Positions 6,261 to 7,998 of a stretch of DNA of 7,998 nucleotides are shown piece after piece (position 1 is the stretch's first letter; each line of letters starts with the position of its first letter). Below the pieces are notes generated by a model. The model ran no database searches and was not told where the DNA came from. It saw only the letters and a program-made list of their open reading frames with translations. The stretch lies in NCBI GenBank assembly GCA_017529085.1, contig JAFXOC010000089.1, forward strand, positions 1 through 7,998. Reading direction: 5' to 3'. The translations under genes and the position numbers were made by a program. This stretch comes from Selenomonadaceae bacterium (lineage in GTDB: Bacteria; Bacillota; Negativicutes; Selenomonadales; Selenomonadaceae).

Positions 6261-7931
6261 TTACTCGCCTTTTTTCATGCGATTTATCGCGCTAAAGAGC
6301 GCCGCTATCGAAGCTGTTATAATATCGGTATCCATACCCGCGCCCCAAGTTACCTTTTTATCTTCGCCCGTAATGCCTATATAAGCGATAGCGCGCGACG
6401 ACTGTCCAATCTCAAGAGCGTGTTCGCTATACGTTAAGTTCGTATATTTTACGCCGAGATTTTCTTGCAACGCGTTGCTTATAGCGTCAAGACGACCGTT
6501 ACCCCTAGCGTTAAACACTTTCTTCACGCCGTCTGCCATGAGTTCCACAGTGCCGCTTCTAATGCCGTCCGGCTCTTTTTTAAGAGTAAAATCTACAAGC
6601 TCGTAAGGCGTAGTTACGTTTACATATTCGTCTATGAAAATCTGATAGACCTCATCGGGCAAAAGTTCCTTATGCTTTTGATCGGAGACGCGTTTTACGA
6701 CGTAACCAAAATTCTCCCGCATTTTCTTCGGCATTTCTATACCGTACTGATGCTCCATGATAAAGCCGACACCGCCTTTGCCGGATTGGCTGTTTATGCG
6801 GATGACGCTGCCTTCGTATTCTCTGCCGACATCTTGAGGATCAATAGGAAGGTACGGCACCGTCCAACGGTTCGGATCGTTTTCTTCTCTGTATCGCATT
6901 CCCTTTGCGATAGCGTCTTGATGAGAGCCCGAAAAGGCGGCGAAAACCAAATTGCCCGCGTAGGGCTGGCGGTCGTGAACGTGCATTCTGGTGACTCTTT
7001 CATACATCTCCACAAGTTTCGGCATATTTGAAAAGTCAAGCTTAGGATCTACGCCCAATGTGTACATATTCATTGCGATGGTAACGATATCAACGTTACC
7101 GGTGCGTTCGCCGTTGCCAAACAAAGTACCTTCAATTCGATCCGCGCCGGCAAGAAGTCCCATCTCTGCGTCCGCAACGCCGCAACCTCTGTCGTTATGA
7201 GGATGAAGTGAAAGTATCACGTTGTCGCGATATTTAAGGTTGTCCGAAATATACGCCACCTGCGCCGCATAAATATGAGGCATGGACATTTCAACCGTCA
7301 CGGGAATGTTGATTATAGCCTTACGCTCCGCAGTCGGTTTCCATACGTCAAGGACTTCGTTGCAAACTTCCAAAGCGTATTCGGGTTCCGTTCCCGTGAA
7401 ACTTTCGGGAGAGTATTCAAAGCGATAATTTGCGCCGGCTTCTTCCGTCAAAGTTTTTAAGAGTTTTGCGCCGTCAACGGCTATTTTTTTTATCTCGTCC
7501 TTCTCCATGCGAAAAACTTGCTCGCGTTGCGCCACGGAAGTCGAGTTATAAACGTGAACGATAGCGTTCTTTACTCCTTTTAACGCTTCAAATGTTTTCC
7601 TTATAATGTGTTCTCTCGCTTGAGTCAACACCTGTACGGTTACGTCGTCCGGGATAAGCTTATCTTCGACGAGTCTTCTTAAAAGAGCGTATTCCGTATC
7701 GCTTGCGGCGGGAAAACCGACTTCTATTTCCTTAAACCCAATCTCTATGAGCATTTTGTAAAATTCTAGTTTCTCATCCAAACTCATTGGAATGACAAGA
7801 GATTGATTGCCGTCCCTAAGATCCACACTGCACCATATAGGCGCTTTATCGGGATGTTCTTTTTTTGCCCAATCCATATTCATAACGGGGGGAAGATAAT
7901 ATCCCTTTTTATATTTCGTAAAATTTTTCAT
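6261..7931 (-). CDS. leuA: 2-isopropylmalate synthase
   Basis: This cytosolic enzyme condenses acetyl-CoA with 2-oxoisovalerate to give 2-isopropylmalate, the committed step of leucine synthesis. The 556-residue protein belongs to the longer LeuA type also found in yeast and mycobacteria (TIGR00970-like), rather than the E. coli type. The DRE-TIM catalytic barrel carries DLRDGNQSL (37-45; the metal-binding and catalytic loop), FEYSPESFTGTE (171-182), LHPHNDRGCG (242-251; His243 and His245 as metal ligands) and GNGERTGNVD (272-281). The middle subdomains include HDRQPYAGNLVFAAFSGSHQDAI. The C-terminal regulatory domain (about 435-550) binds leucine in this family; GNGRLDAISNAL and YIGITGEDKKVTWGAGMDTDI are visible, so feedback inhibition is likely. 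The start is ATG at 7931, with GGAGGT 4 nt upstream; an in-frame TTG at 7943 overlaps that site and is rejected. All family motifs look intact. Other leu genes are not in the window. Confidence 0.96.
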   Translation of the reverse strand: MKNFTKYKKGYYLPPVMNMDWAKKEHPDKAPIWCSVDLRDGNQSLVIPMSLDEKLEFYKMLIEIGFKEIEVGFPAASDTEYALLRRLVEDKLIPDDVTVQVLTQAREHIIRKTFEALKGVKNAIVHVYNSTSVAQREQVFRMEKDEIKKIAVDGAKLLKTLTEEAGANYRFEYSPESFTGTEPEYALEVCNEVLDVWKPTAERKAIINIPVTVEMSMPHIYAAQVAYISDNLKYRDNVILSLHPHNDRGCGVADAEMGLLAGADRIEGTLFGNGERTGNVDIVTIAMNMYTLGVDPKLDFSNMPKLVEMYERVTRMHVHDRQPYAGNLVFAAFSGSHQDAIAKGMRYREENDPNRWTVPYLPIDPQDVGREYEGSVIRINSQSGKGGVGFIMEHQYGIEMPKKMRENFGYVVKRVSDQKHKELLPDEVYQIFIDEYVNVTTPYELVDFTLKKEPDGIRSGTVELMADGVKKVFNARGNGRLDAISNALQENLGVKYTNLTYSEHALEIGQSSRAIAYIGITGEDKKVTWGAGMDTDIITASIAALFSAINRMKKGE

Positions 7932-7935
7932 AACT

Positions 7936-7941
7936 ACCTCC
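7936..7941 (-). promoter_or_regulatory. Ribosome binding site of leuA
   Basis: GGAGGT on the minus strand, 4 nt before ATG at 7931, is a near-perfect Shine-Dalgarno sequence. It rules out the in-frame TTG at 7943, which overlaps it. Confidence 0.85.
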
Positions 7942-7962
7942 AATAAAATTCACTATTCCTAA

Positions 7963-7991
7963 ACTTTACCAAAAAAATGAAGGTTTGTCCA
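7963..7991 (-). promoter_or_regulatory. Possible sigma-A-type promoter of leuA
   Basis: On the minus strand TGGACA (five of six to TTGACA) is followed after exactly 17 nt by TAAAGT (four of six to TATAAT). This would give a short leader of roughly 25 nt before leuA, too short for a T-box or leader-peptide attenuator between promoter and gene. The window ends 7 bases further on, so upstream control elements or a longer leader from a distal promoter cannot be excluded. Confidence 0.4.
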
Positions 7992-7998
7992 TTAAAAA

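Noticed and set aside
6465..7031. 188-codon plus-strand open frame inside leuA
   Set aside because: It lies entirely antisense to a highly conserved part of leuA, and its residues show no recognisable motif, so it is a shadow frame.
7944..7998. T-box or leucine leader-peptide attenuator before leuA
   Set aside because: Only 55 bases are visible before the ribosome binding site region, with no hairpin, no run of Leu codons and no T-box core sequence; longer upstream control lies outside the window if it exists.

Overview
The window shows an ordinary bacterial chromosome segment with moderate GC (by eye, low to mid forties), and all six genes lie on the minus strand. Read 5'->3' on that strand, the order is leuA, two consecutive DUF445 membrane proteins, an AzgA/NCS2-like permease, a secreted peptidoglycan glucosaminidase and an ABC-F ATPase of the YkpA/YbiT group. 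The taxon cannot be fixed from this window. The ABC-F protein reads like the Bacillus subtilis YkpA type, and the glucosaminidase resembles those I associate with Negativicutes (Selenomonas/Veillonella-like, diderm Firmicutes). An uncultured member of the Firmicutes is therefore the best guess, held loosely. The first ten bases match the 3' end of the Illumina adapter, so the left edge is almost certainly an untrimmed contig end from a short-read, possibly metagenomic, assembly.

Right part (about 6190-7998): leuA, the committed step of leucine synthesis, has a strong ribosome binding site and a plausible sigma-A-type promoter just upstream. After its stop codon comes a 15-bp hairpin without a U-tract, and then the next gene.

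Middle (1781-6189): four genes are packed as one transcription unit. The two DUF445 genes are 1 base apart. The next two junctions are 4-base stop/start overlaps with non-ATG starts (CTGA and TTGA), each preceded by a good Shine-Dalgarno sequence. An ATG- or TTG-first gene call would remove the first membrane helix of the permease. Three products are membrane proteins and one is an exported wall hydrolase, which suggests an envelope-related job. No shared function is established for this set. It is the best candidate here for something undescribed, and it remains an inference from gene order.

Left part (1-1780): the ABC-F gene is preceded by three tandem hairpins separated by 6-nt G-rich spacers, the last one ending directly before the ribosome binding site. 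Every imperfect pair in these stems, and in the leuA-downstream stem, is G.U when read as minus-strand RNA and A.C when read as plus-strand RNA. This fits structures that act in the transcript of these genes, or a dispersed palindromic repeat inserted in that orientation. I saw no CRISPR array, tRNA, rRNA, transposase or phage gene.
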